DNA of 14,241 nucleotides from Campylobacteraceae bacterium. Lineage in GTDB: Bacteria; Campylobacterota; Campylobacteria; Campylobacterales; Sulfurovaceae. The notes under the pieces are model-generated. The model was not told the origin of the DNA, ran no database searches, and worked only from the letters and a program-made list of their open reading frames with translations. Location of the stretch: the NCBI GenBank assembly GCA_027022775.1, contig JALVXO010000063.1:1-14241 (forward strand), given 5' to 3'. This document shows, in pieces, positions 1 through 6,689 of this stretch (position 1 is the stretch's first letter; each line of letters opens with the position of its first letter). A program made the translations under genes and the position numbers.

Positions 1-410
1 TTGCCGCCATCTGCCCTTGAACCGACTTTTGCCTTTATTGCACCCATAACTTTACCCATATCGCGCATTGAAGTTGCACCGACTTCTTGGGCTGTCTCTT
101 TTACCAAAGCTTCAAGCTCTTCATCGCTTAACGGCTCAGGAAGGAAAGATTTTACTATTGCAAGTTCGGCCTCTTCTTTTTCTACCAAATCATCTCTTCC
201 GGCCTCTTTAAACTGAGCAATTGCATCCTCTCTCTGTTTTGCATATTTTGTTAAAATCGCTTCTACATCAGCATCGCTCAATTCTCTTCTTTCATCAACT
301 TCAACCTGTTTTATTGCGGCGCTTAAATTTCTTAAAGTGTCGCGTCTTGCGGTGTCTTTTGCTCTCATAGCCTCTTTTATTCCAGCTTTAATTTGCTCTT
401 TAATACTCAT
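1..410 (-). CDS. yqeY: YqeY/GatB-related domain protein, C-terminus cut by window edge
   Basis: Reads from the ATG at 410-408 to the window edge, giving about 136 residues starting MSIKEQIKAGIKEAMRAKD. The start is fixed by an AAGGA ribosome site about six bases upstream. The helical, charged N-terminal half, the FLPEPLSDEEL stretch and the GKVMGAIKAKV stretch followed by G-x-ADGG are characteristic of the YqeY family, which resembles the tail domain of the tRNA amidotransferase subunit GatB. Family members are usually a little under 150 residues, so only about a dozen residues should be missing. The precise cellular role is not established; a link to tRNA or amidotransferase biology is inferred from the domain. 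It is divergent from the TPR gene, with a gap of about 90 bases carrying promoters for both. Confidence 0.9.
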   Translation of the reverse strand, partial: MSIKEQIKAGIKEAMRAKDTARRDTLRNLSAAIKQVEVDERRELSDADVEAILTKYAKQREDAIAQFKEAGRDDLVEKEEAELAIVKSFLPEPLSDEELEALVKETAQEVGATSMRDMGKVMGAIKAKVGSRADGG

Positions 411-433
411 ATTTTTCCTTTTTAGTTTTTGTA

Positions 434-439
434 ATTTTA
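434..439 (-). promoter_or_regulatory. Candidate -10 box for yqeY
   Basis: On the minus strand the box reads TAAAAT, preceded by GC, about 24 bases upstream of the yqeY start and just before its ribosome site. No clear -35 box is visible, which is common for housekeeping promoters in this group. Judged from sequence only. Confidence 0.35.
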
Positions 440-462
440 GCACTTTTTTATCTAATTTTATC

Positions 463-468
463 TATACT
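463..468 (+). promoter_or_regulatory. Candidate -10 box for the TPR gene
   Basis: TATACT lies 33 bases upstream of the ATG at 502, in an AT-rich stretch. No convincing -35 box is seen. It would give a leader of roughly 25 bases carrying the weak AAAAAGG ribosome site at 485-491. Confidence 0.35.
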
Positions 469-501
469 ATAACAGATTTTCAGCAAAAAGGCTTCAAACT
501 T

Positions 502-1134
502 ATGAGTGAGTTTCAAATTATATTAACTTTGGTAGCACTGACCATTTTTGGGATATTTTTTAAGCAGCTTTTTAGCGGCGATTATCCTAAAAGAGGGGTT
601 GATTTCGAAGCAAAAACGCCGCAGCAAAGCACTCTTCCAGCTTCTGATGCAACTGGCATAAGCAACAGGCAAAACAGGGTGGAGCAGCTTTTTGATATTG
701 CTAAAAAAGCGCTTGATAATGGCGATAATATCGAAGCAAAAAAAGCTTTGCAGTCGCTTTTGATTTTGGAACCCAAAAATATGGAAGCTATAAGGATGCT
801 TGGGGTTGCATATATGAATATGAATGATTTTTCAAATGCAAAAGCGCAGTTTTTAAGGCTTTTGGATATGAACCCAAATGATGATTTGGCACACAATTTG
901 CTCGCAAACACCCTCCATAAGCTTGGTGAAGAAGAAGCCGCAATAAAACACCATAAAAAGGCGCTGGAGCTGGATAGTTCTTATGCCCCCTACTATTTTA
1001 ATTATGCAAACACCCTTTATGATTTAGGCAATAAAGAACAGGCGCTCAATCTTTATAAAAAAGCGATTGAACTGGATAAAAATTTAACAGAAGCTAAAAA
1101 AATGATAAGTGAGATAGAAAATGGTAGAGATTAA
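502..1134 (+). CDS. TPR-repeat protein with N-terminal membrane anchor
   Basis: A 210-residue protein. Residues 5-21 (IILTLVALTIFGIFF core) form a single hydrophobic segment, so the protein is probably anchored in the inner membrane. A Pro/Ser/Gln linker of about 35 residues follows. Then come about four tetratricopeptide repeats at roughly 60-92, 93-126, 127-160 and 161-194. The last three show the usual spacing, with an Ala/Gly-containing first helix and a closing L-x-P or ALELD type end. TPRs bind partner proteins, and the partner here is unknown. The start at 502 is preferred over an in-frame ATG at 337, because the extra 55 residues would be antisense to yqeY. Its 3' end overlaps the next reading frame by 14 bases, so the two are probably translated together. 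Confidence 0.8.
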   Translation: MSEFQIILTLVALTIFGIFFKQLFSGDYPKRGVDFEAKTPQQSTLPASDATGISNRQNRVEQLFDIAKKALDNGDNIEAKKALQSLLILEPKNMEAIRMLGVAYMNMNDFSNAKAQFLRLLDMNPNDDLAHNLLANTLHKLGEEEAAIKHHKKALELDSSYAPYYFNYANTLYDLGNKEQALNLYKKAIELDKNLTEAKKMISEIENGRD

Positions 1135-1366
1135 TCACGAAATATTTTTGCAGCAGAGAGCCGATTCGCATATTTTAGAAAATGTTTCAAAATTTTGCGC
1201 AAGATGCTACAATGAGTTTGAAAAGGGGGATATTATCTACTTTGATGCTGAAAGTTACAGATATATCTGCCATGAGTGCGCCTGTTGCGTAAGTGAAGAG
1301 CTGCAAACCCACCAAGAGTGCCTGCTGGATGAGTGCGAAAACGATGGAGGGCTTTTTAGTTTTTAG
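1121..1366 (+). CDS. Small Cys-rich protein, putative zinc-binding
   Basis: An 81-residue protein of unknown function starting MVEINHEIFLQQR. It has two CxxC pairs, C26-x2-C29 and C50-x2-C53, 20 residues apart, as in zinc ribbons and treble clefs. Four further cysteines (C55, C56, C67, C72) and His51 and His64 lie in the C-terminal half. The tail is acidic, ending in aromatic residues. The ATG lies inside the end of the TPR gene (14-base overlap), which implies coupled translation. Zinc binding is inferred from cysteine spacing only; disulphides or another metal are alternatives. There is no signal peptide, so it should be cytoplasmic. Confidence 0.7.
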   Translation: MVEINHEIFLQQRADSHILENVSKFCARCYNEFEKGDIIYFDAESYRYICHECACCVSEELQTHQECLLDECENDGGLFSF

Positions 1367-1468
1367 TGATAGTGGTTAGTGGTAGTGATAATGAATTGGG
1401 TGATGCCAATTTTTAATAGTAACTCCAACCTTTGCCCCCCTTAACTATCACTATCACTACTCACTAAT
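1364..1468 (+). repeat. Inverted array of GTG-type 6-7-base words (element a)
   Basis: The left arm, starting at the stop codon of the 81-residue gene, is made of words such as GTGATA, GTGGTTA and GTGGTA. The right arm (1443-1468) is the same kind of word on the other strand (TATCAC, TACTCAC). Bases 1376-1390 pair with 1452-1467 with one bulge, enclosing a loop of about 60 bases. Its architecture matches the elements at 8906-8973 and 9922-9998, but the word is different. Confidence 0.7.
1394..1414 (+). terminator. Weak hairpin terminator after the Cys-rich gene
   Basis: AATTGG (1394-1399) and CCAATT (1406-1411) form a six-pair stem with a six-base loop, leading into TTTT and AA. It sits 28 bases after the stop codon, inside the loop of the inverted array. 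The low GC of the stem makes the call tentative. Confidence 0.4.
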
Positions 1469-1578
1469 CCCTCGTTTCTATCCGTAACATTATCTTATGC
1501 TTTTATACAAAAAGTTACAATTGCGATTTTTTTACTCCGAATTTATTTGAAAATATTTTAAGTTAAACTGTTTAAGAG

Positions 1579-1584
1579 TAAAAT
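1579..1584 (+). promoter_or_regulatory. Candidate -10 box for the malic enzyme gene
   Basis: TAAAAT, embedded in TTTAAGAGTAAAATAA, lies 33 bases upstream of the ATG at 1618. Nearly the same context (TTTAAGTAAAATAA) precedes the deacetylase gene at 2991-3004, which supports a shared promoter type. There is no clear -35 box. Confidence 0.4.
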
Positions 1585-1617
1585 AAATCTATCTAAAAAA
1601 TTACAGTAGGAGATGAA

Positions 1618-2913
1618 ATGAGCACATTTGAGCAAGAATCACTAGAGTACCACAAAGCGCGCAGCGAATTTGACACAAATGGTAAAATTGGAACGCTTTT
1701 AACAAAGCCGTGCGATACGGAAAAAGAGCTGGCAATGGCTTACAGCCCAGGCGTTGCATATCCATGTTTAGAGATTGAAAAAGATGAAGAGAAAGCTTAT
1801 GAATATACAAACAAAGGAAACCTTGTAGCAGTTATCAGCGATGGAACTGCGGTTCTTGGGCTTGGAGATATAGGTCACTTAAGCAGCAAACCCGTTATGG
1901 AAGGTAAAGCGGTTCTATTTAAAACATTTGCAAATGTTGATGCTATAGATATTGAAATCAACACTAAAGATACCGAAGAGATTATTGAAACGGTTGCAAG
2001 AATAGCAGATACTTTTGGCGGAATTAACTTAGAAGACATTAAAGCGCCAAAATGTTTTGAAATCGAAGAGAGATTAAAAGAGATTTGTAATGTTCCGGTA
2101 TTCCACGATGACCAGCACGGAACAGCAGTTATTACAACAGCAGGTTTGATTAATGTTTTAGAGATGACCGGTAAAGACCCTGCAGATTTAAAAGTTGTAG
2201 TAATTGGTGCCGGAGCATCTGGAATTGCTTGTGCAAAAATGTATAAACAGCTTGGTGTTAAAAATATTACTATGCTTGACTCTAAAGGTGTAATTCACAG
2301 CGGAAGAGATGACCTTAACAAATATAAGCAAGAGTTTGCATTCGATACGCCTGATAGAACTTTAGAAGATGCAATTAAAGGTGCAGACATGGTTCTTGGC
2401 CTTTCAGGACCGGATTTGATTAAACCTGAATGGCTTCATACTATGACGCCTGATAAACCTATTATATTTGCTTGTGCAAACCCTAATCCTGAAATTAAAC
2501 CGCCTGTTGCAAAAGAGGCGCGCCCAGATATTATTATAGGAACAGGAAGAAGTGATTATCCTAACCAGGTAAATAATGTTTTAGGATTCCCGCAAATCTT
2601 TAGAGGCGCATTGGATGTTAGAGCTACTAAAATTACCGAAAATATGAAAATGGCAGCTTCACGCGCACTTGCAGCATTGGCTAAAGAGCCGGTTCCTGAA
2701 CATGTTAAGAAAGCTCACGGCAGAGAAACTATGGAGTTTGGACCAGAATATATTATCCCTTCTCCGTTTGATAGAAGAGTGCTTGTATATGTTGCATCTG
2801 CAGTTGCTCAAGCAGCTATCGAAGACGGTGTAGCAAGAGTTAAAGATTTCGATATCGAAGCTTACAAAGTAAAACTTCAAAGACTTGCAGACCATCTTGA
2901 CGGCAAACTTTAA
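1618..2913 (+). CDS. maeB: NAD(P)-dependent malic enzyme, single-domain form
   Basis: A 431-residue protein with a strong AGGAG site five bases before the ATG. It converts malate to pyruvate and CO2 with reduction of NAD or NADP, linking the TCA intermediates to pyruvate. Visible motifs: AYSPGVA with the catalytic Tyr at 42; GKAVLFK with the probable catalytic Lys97; NLED and FHDDQHGTA (metal ligands, about 138-170); a Rossmann nucleotide site, VVIGAGASG, at about 195-203; and ANPNPE at 287-292. It lacks the C-terminal phosphotransacetylase-like domain of the long MaeB proteins of enteric bacteria, so regulation by acetyl-CoA through that domain is not expected. Cofactor preference cannot be told safely. 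It is a single gene with its own promoter candidate and terminator. Confidence 0.95.
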   Translation: MSTFEQESLEYHKARSEFDTNGKIGTLLTKPCDTEKELAMAYSPGVAYPCLEIEKDEEKAYEYTNKGNLVAVISDGTAVLGLGDIGHLSSKPVMEGKAVLFKTFANVDAIDIEINTKDTEEIIETVARIADTFGGINLEDIKAPKCFEIEERLKEICNVPVFHDDQHGTAVITTAGLINVLEMTGKDPADLKVVVIGAGASGIACAKMYKQLGVKNITMLDSKGVIHSGRDDLNKYKQEFAFDTPDRTLEDAIKGADMVLGLSGPDLIKPEWLHTMTPDKPIIFACANPNPEIKPPVAKEARPDIIIGTGRSDYPNQVNNVLGFPQIFRGALDVRATKITENMKMAASRALAALAKEPVPEHVKKAHGRETMEFGPEYIIPSPFDRRVLVYVASAVAQAAIEDGVARVKDFDIEAYKVKLQRLADHLDGKL

Positions 2914-2916
2914 ATA

Positions 2917-2940
2917 ATACCCGCTTTTGCGGGTAATATT
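2917..2940 (+). terminator. Hairpin terminator of the malic enzyme gene
   Basis: ACCCGC (2919-2924) and GCGGGT (2929-2934) pair around a TTTT loop, four bases after the TAA stop. An AT-rich AATATTTGTTT tail follows instead of a clean T run. Confidence 0.7.
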
Positions 2941-2996
2941 TGTTTCTAATTTCCTCTTTGCTATCCTGTTTTTACCTTTTATTAAAATCCTTTAAG

Positions 2997-3002
2997 TAAA
3001 AT
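2997..3002 (+). promoter_or_regulatory. Candidate -10 box for the deacetylase-dprA unit
   Basis: TAAAAT in TTTAAGTAAAATAATG gives a leader of about 15 bases that contains the AAAAAGG ribosome site (3011-3017). It closely resembles the sequence before the malic enzyme gene. Confidence 0.4.
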
Positions 3003-3023
3003 AATGCAAAAAAAAGGTTTAAA

Positions 3024-3932
3024 TTGATTAACAGGTTAGTTTTTATTTTTATTGCTATTAGCAGTTTACTCTTTAGTGAGGGAATTGAAGTAATTGAAAG
3101 CTTCGATGAAAACCCGCCGGTTAATATTCAACAAACCAATCAATATATTGCACCGGCAGTAAAAATCAAAAAAGTAAAATCCCAAAATACTCTTTCTAAC
3201 AGTTATAAAAAAAACAGTACCAATGATAAAAATATATCTGTAAAAAAAATCAATAATAAAAACGATACAGTAAAAAAATTAAAAAAAAGCCCGGCAAAAC
3301 TGCTTATTATTATTGATGACATCTCCCACCGGTATCAGTTAAATATGATTAAAAGCCTTCCGTTTAAAGTTACACCATCAATTTTCCCGCCAACCAGAAT
3401 GAATATGCAAAGTTATAAACTAGCAAAAGGATTAAAACATTTTATGGTGCACCTGCCTCTTGAATCCTACAGCCGCCAAATGAATAAAATTTACAAAGTA
3501 ATCCATATAAAAGACAGCCAAAAACAGATAAACAGAAGATTAAAAGAGATCCGCCGCCTTTTCCCCGGTGCAAAATATATAAACAACCACACCGGCAGTA
3601 AATTCAGCGAAAATTATGCCGCCTGCGACAGGCTTTATAAAGCGCTTATAGATAACGGCTTTATATTTTTAGACAGCAGGACATCAAGAAAAACCCAGTT
3701 TCCAAAAATTGCTAAAAAATACCACAAAAGATATTTAAAATCTGACCTTTTTATAGACAACACTATCACAGTTAAAGCAATAGAAAAAGAGCTTAAACAG
3801 GGTGTGGCATTAGCAAAAAGGCAGGGGTATGCTGTTATTATCGGCCACCCCCATCCGCAAACCTTTAAAGCTTTAAAAAATTTGGCTAAACTTATTCAAA
3901 GTTTAAAAACGGTTTATATCGATGAGTTTTAA
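3024..3932 (+). CDS. Divergent polysaccharide deacetylase family protein (YibQ-like), exported
   Basis: A 302-residue protein starting at TTG; AAAAAGG six bases upstream fixes this start. Residues 1-18 (MINRLVFIFIAISSLLFS) look like a signal peptide or membrane anchor. About 70 Lys/Asn/Ser-rich residues follow as a low-complexity linker, then the catalytic-type domain at 91-302. The hallmarks of the divergent deacetylase family are present: IIIDD (95-99), MVHLPLE (141-147), NNHTGS (187-192), LDSRTS (216-221) and IGHPHP (273-278). The family is related to NodB-type deacetylases and acts in the periplasm. The true substrate is not known, and a role in cell-wall glycan turnover is only a guess. 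The last 11 bases overlap dprA, so the two are co-translated. Confidence 0.85.
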   Translation: MINRLVFIFIAISSLLFSEGIEVIESFDENPPVNIQQTNQYIAPAVKIKKVKSQNTLSNSYKKNSTNDKNISVKKINNKNDTVKKLKKSPAKLLIIIDDISHRYQLNMIKSLPFKVTPSIFPPTRMNMQSYKLAKGLKHFMVHLPLESYSRQMNKIYKVIHIKDSQKQINRRLKEIRRLFPGAKYINNHTGSKFSENYAACDRLYKALIDNGFIFLDSRTSRKTQFPKIAKKYHKRYLKSDLFIDNTITVKAIEKELKQGVALAKRQGYAVIIGHPHPQTFKALKNLAKLIQSLKTVYIDEF

Positions 3933-4695
3933 AAGTGTAGATTTTGGAATAAAAGAGTTGGGGCTTATGGAAAAGAAGCCCAAAAAACTCTGGTATATCG
4001 GAGATAAAAAGCTTTTAAACAGGCGCAAAATTTCAATTGTGGGCTCCAGACGCCCAAGCGCTTACAGCAGGGATTTTACTTTTAAACTGGCTAAAGAGCT
4101 GGCAAAAAGGGGCGTTGCAGTTGTAAGCGGCGCAGCCATGGGAATAGATGCGATGGCGCACCGCGGAGCAAAAGCAGAAAACACAATTGCTGTTGTTGCT
4201 AACGGGCTGGATATTAAATATCCAGCAGTAAATAGAAGCTTAATAGAAGAGATAGAGAAACAAGGATTGGTTTTAAGCTTTTTTGAACCGGGATTTAAAG
4301 CCACAAAATGGAGTTTTGTTTTAAGAAATGAGCTTGTGGTTGCACTTGGCGAAGTTTTGGTTGTGTGCGAAGCCAATTTAAACAGCGGCAGCTTAAGAAG
4401 TGCCGAATTTGCTTTAAAAATGGGAAAAGAGATATATGTTTTGCCCCATAGATTAAATGAAAGCCTGGGCACAAATGAACTTTTAAAAAACGGTTTAGCC
4501 AAACCAATTTACGATATAGAACAGTTTGCAAACCGTTTTGGCACATTAATAGAAGAGAAAGATGAGTTTATTCTCTTTTTGGAACAGTCACCTACACTTC
4601 AAGAAGCGGTTTTGAAATTTGGGGATAAAATTTATGAAGCAGAGCTAGAAGGGGTTATATCTATAAAAAACGGAAAATGCATTTTACTGAAATAA
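3922..4695 (+). CDS. dprA: DNA processing protein DprA/Smf (RecA loader in transformation)
   Basis: A 257-residue, cytoplasmic protein. DprA binds incoming single-stranded DNA and loads RecA during natural transformation. The Rossmann-like core has ISIVGSRRPSAYS (37-49), VVSGAAMGIDAMAH (67-80), VVANGLD (91-97), FFEPG (120-124) and NSGSLRSAEFA (154-164), in the order seen across the family. The last ~45 residues look like the small winged-helix domain. The N-terminal SAM domain of longer homologues is absent, as in other Campylobacterota. The start at 3922 overlaps the deacetylase stop; a second in-frame ATG at 3967 with GGGGC upstream is possible, but the residues before it resemble family N-termini. 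The 3' end overlaps the opposite-strand lipoprotein gene by 12 bases. Confidence 0.93.
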   Translation: MSFKSVDFGIKELGLMEKKPKKLWYIGDKKLLNRRKISIVGSRRPSAYSRDFTFKLAKELAKRGVAVVSGAAMGIDAMAHRGAKAENTIAVVANGLDIKYPAVNRSLIEEIEKQGLVLSFFEPGFKATKWSFVLRNELVVALGEVLVVCEANLNSGSLRSAEFALKMGKEIYVLPHRLNESLGTNELLKNGLAKPIYDIEQFANRFGTLIEEKDEFILFLEQSPTLQEAVLKFGDKIYEAELEGVISIKNGKCILLK

Positions 4696-5088
4696 AATTT
4701 TGCTAAATTTTTCACCATTGCTTAACTCGCACTCTAAAACTGCCTGTTTTTTATTATTTAAAAAGTGTGAACTTATTTTATAACTTTTAAGCCAATTTAT
4801 ATTAAATGGATAATTGTCATGAACTGGAACTATATTTACTTCTTTTTTATCAATTTTGCATTTGCTTAAATAAATATCTTTTTCTCTGTCTCTGCTGTTT
4901 ATTAACACTTTAATTTTTTTTGCAGGGAGCGTTTCTATATAAACTGTTGCGCTTTTAGTTATTACAGCTGTGCAGTTTCCTAACCTCTCATACAATTTAT
5001 GGTTGCTTTTTAATCTTTTTAAGCTGCTGTTGCTATTTGTGCAACCCGAAAAAAACATTAAAACTATAATTATAAAAACTGTTCTCAT
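4684..5088 (-). CDS. Small lipoprotein of unknown function
   Basis: A 134-residue protein starting MRTVFIIIVLMFFSGC. A short basic N-terminus, a hydrophobic stretch and a lipobox-like FSGC with Cys at residue 16 indicate export and lipid attachment. Mature-part features are a Ser/Asn/Lys-rich start and three cysteines at about residues 39, 77 and 119, in a lysine-rich beta-type sequence. I do not recognise the family. The ATG is supported by AAGGA six bases upstream. It overlaps the end of dprA by 12 bases, tail to tail, and is divergent from mobB with a 66-base gap. Confidence 0.75.
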   Translation of the reverse strand: MRTVFIIIVLMFFSGCTNSNSSLKRLKSNHKLYERLGNCTAVITKSATVYIETLPAKKIKVLINSRDREKDIYLSKCKIDKKEVNIVPVHDNYPFNINWLKSYKISSHFLNNKKQAVLECELSNGEKFSKILFQ

Positions 5089-5099
5089 TTAAAATCCTT

Positions 5100-5130
5100 T
5101 TGATAATTTTATCATAAATTTAGGTATAAT
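5100..5130 (+). promoter_or_regulatory. Promoter of the mobB-fbp operon
   Basis: A perfect TATAAT at 5125-5130 with GG two bases upstream, and TTGATA at 5100-5105 as a -35 candidate with a slightly long 19-base spacer. It lies 24 bases before the mobB start. This is the best-looking promoter in the window. Confidence 0.6.
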
Positions 5131-5154
5131 TACTCAAAAATTTAAAGTGCGGTA

Positions 5155-5652
5155 ATGAAACAGCTGGCAATTGCTTTTACAGGGCCGTCTAACAGCGGCA
5201 AAACAACAATTATAGAGAAAATTTCCAAAAAACTCTCTAAAGATTACAAAATTGCAATTATAAAACATGATCCCAAAGATAAAGCTGTTTTTGATAAAGA
5301 GGGCAAAGACAGCGACAGATTTTTTAAAAGCGGAGCAGATGTTGCAGTGGTTTCAGAAACCAGAACCACAATGTTTAAGCATCAAAAATCCGGCTTAAAT
5401 GAATTGGTCGAAATGTTTGGAGAGTTTGATCTGCTTATGGTAGAGGGGCTCAAAACCTGGGAGCTTCCGCGGATAGGTATTTTCAGAGGTAAAATAGAAC
5501 CCGGTTATCTCCCTTATTTACAGGCGGTAGCAGTAGATGAGAGTGTGCCAAAAGAGCAGCTAAAAGGTTTAAACGCAGAGATTTTAAATTTGAACGATAC
5601 AGATGAAATTATCCAGTATATCTGGAAAAATGCAGTTAAAATAGGGGTGTAA
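5155..5652 (+). CDS. mobB: Molybdopterin-guanine dinucleotide biosynthesis adaptor MobB
   Basis: A 165-residue cytoplasmic P-loop protein. MobB binds GTP and assists MobA in attaching GMP to molybdopterin for molybdoenzymes such as formate dehydrogenase or nitrate reductase. The Walker A motif GPSNSGKTT is at 10-18, IIKHD at about 36-40, SDRFFKSGAD at 53-62, and the family VEGLK motif at 96-100. The start has only a weak ribosome site (GCGGTA) but is fixed by the Walker A distance. It is the first gene of an operon; fbp begins one base after its stop codon. The pairing with fbp is, as I recall, also found in Campylobacter jejuni. Confidence 0.92.
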   Translation: MKQLAIAFTGPSNSGKTTIIEKISKKLSKDYKIAIIKHDPKDKAVFDKEGKDSDRFFKSGADVAVVSETRTTMFKHQKSGLNELVEMFGEFDLLMVEGLKTWELPRIGIFRGKIEPGYLPYLQAVAVDESVPKEQLKGLNAEILNLNDTDEIIQYIWKNAVKIGV

Positions 5653-5653
5653 A

Positions 5654-6502
5654 ATGGATGCAATTTTTAGCAAAATAGAAGAGATAGCAGTAAAAATAGA
5701 CAATTTAATTAAAACCGGAGAGAGCGGATACAGCGATTCAAGCAATGCTACAGGCGATGTGCAGTTAAAACTGGATATCCAAAGCGATATAATTATAGAA
5801 AATGAATTTAAAAATGTTAAATCGATTAAATCGGTTATAAGCGAAGAGAAAGAGGGGGAGCTGGAGCTTAATCCAAACGGGGAATTCACTGTGTGTTATG
5901 ACCCGCTGGATGGTTCTAGCATTGTCGATTTTAACCTCTCGGTAGGTTCGATTTTTGGCATTTACAAAGGTGAACTGTGCGGAGAAAATCTGCTTGCAAG
6001 CGCTTATGTTGTTTACGGGCCAAGGCTTGAAATTGTAAAAACCATAAAAGGTTCAAATCCTGTTTTATATAGATATAACGGCTCTGAATTTGCTATGCAA
6101 AAAGAGGTAAAGCTTGAGCAGAAAGGTAAAATAAATGCCCCCGGTGCAACCCAGAAAAACTGGTATCCACGCCATAAAGCGCTAATAGAATCTATTTTCC
6201 AAGAGGGTTACCGATTAAGATACAGCGGGGGAATGGTTCCTGATTTGCATCAAATTTTACTAAAAGGGGGCGGGCTTTTTAGTTACCCAGGCACAGTGGA
6301 TAAGCCAAAAGGGAAACTGCGCGCACTGTTTGAGGTTATACCGTTTGCCCTGGCATTTAAAGAGGCGGGCGGAGAAGCGATAGATGATAAAGGGGTTTCG
6401 CTTTTAAAATTTAAACCGAACCATCCGCACGATACAACACCGTGTTTTTTTGGCTCTAAATATGAAATAGAAAAAGTCAAAGAGGCTTATAGTGGAAAAT
6501 AA
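5654..6502 (+). CDS. fbp: Fructose-1,6-bisphosphatase, class 1
   Basis: A 282-residue cytoplasmic enzyme that removes the C1 phosphate of fructose 1,6-bisphosphate, the committed step of gluconeogenesis, needed by an organism building sugars from small carbon units. Motifs: SEEKE (63-67), the metal site YDPLDGSSIVDFN (82-94), YSGGMVPDLHQILLKGGG (190-207) and LFEVIPFALAFKEAGG (225-240), all typical of class 1. It is shorter than enteric Fbp by some 50 residues, mainly at the N-terminal regulatory part, so AMP control may be absent (inference). The AGGGG site is supplied by the end of mobB. The end overlaps the next gene by 11 bases. Confidence 0.95.
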   Translation: MDAIFSKIEEIAVKIDNLIKTGESGYSDSSNATGDVQLKLDIQSDIIIENEFKNVKSIKSVISEEKEGELELNPNGEFTVCYDPLDGSSIVDFNLSVGSIFGIYKGELCGENLLASAYVVYGPRLEIVKTIKGSNPVLYRYNGSEFAMQKEVKLEQKGKINAPGATQKNWYPRHKALIESIFQEGYRLRYSGGMVPDLHQILLKGGGLFSYPGTVDKPKGKLRALFEVIPFALAFKEAGGEAIDDKGVSLLKFKPNHPHDTTPCFFGSKYEIEKVKEAYSGK

Positions 6503-6689
6503 GCAAAAAGATAAATGGGAATTGGCACTTGATAAAAAATTAAAAGAGTTAAAAGAGTGCCAAGAAAAACAGAGCCTTAAAAGCTGCTTTAAGTGCAAAG
6601 AGGTTATAGGGTGCGAAATGAGAAACAGTTATGTAAAAGCAGTTTACGAAAGTATGAATAAAGGAAGCGGCGGAGGGTTTGAATTTTAA
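6492..6689 (+). CDS. Small conserved Cys-motif protein in the mobB-fbp operon
   Basis: A 65-residue protein with a GTG start; AGAGG lies six bases upstream, inside the end of fbp. The N-terminal half is a charged helix rich in Lys/Glu. The C-terminal half has C32-x2-C35-x5-C41 (CFKCKEVIGCEMR), then NSYVKAVYESMNKGSGGGFEF, ending in a glycine-rich tail. I recall a small hypothetical gene in the same place after fbp in C. jejuni, which supports a real gene. Function unknown; metal or Fe-S binding is only suggested by the cysteines. Its stop overlaps the ispE stop by 4 bases, tail to tail. Confidence 0.8.
   Translation: MENKQKDKWELALDKKLKELKECQEKQSLKSCFKCKEVIGCEMRNSYVKAVYESMNKGSGGGFEF

Noticed and set aside
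337..501. In-frame N-terminal extension of the TPR protein from an ATG at 337
   Set aside because: It would lie antisense across the start of yqeY. The ATG at 502 gives a clean membrane anchor at the N-terminus.
4062..4502. Minus-strand open frame of 146 codons opposite dprA
   Set aside because: Shadow of dprA with low-complexity Ser/Leu/Pro composition and no ribosome site.
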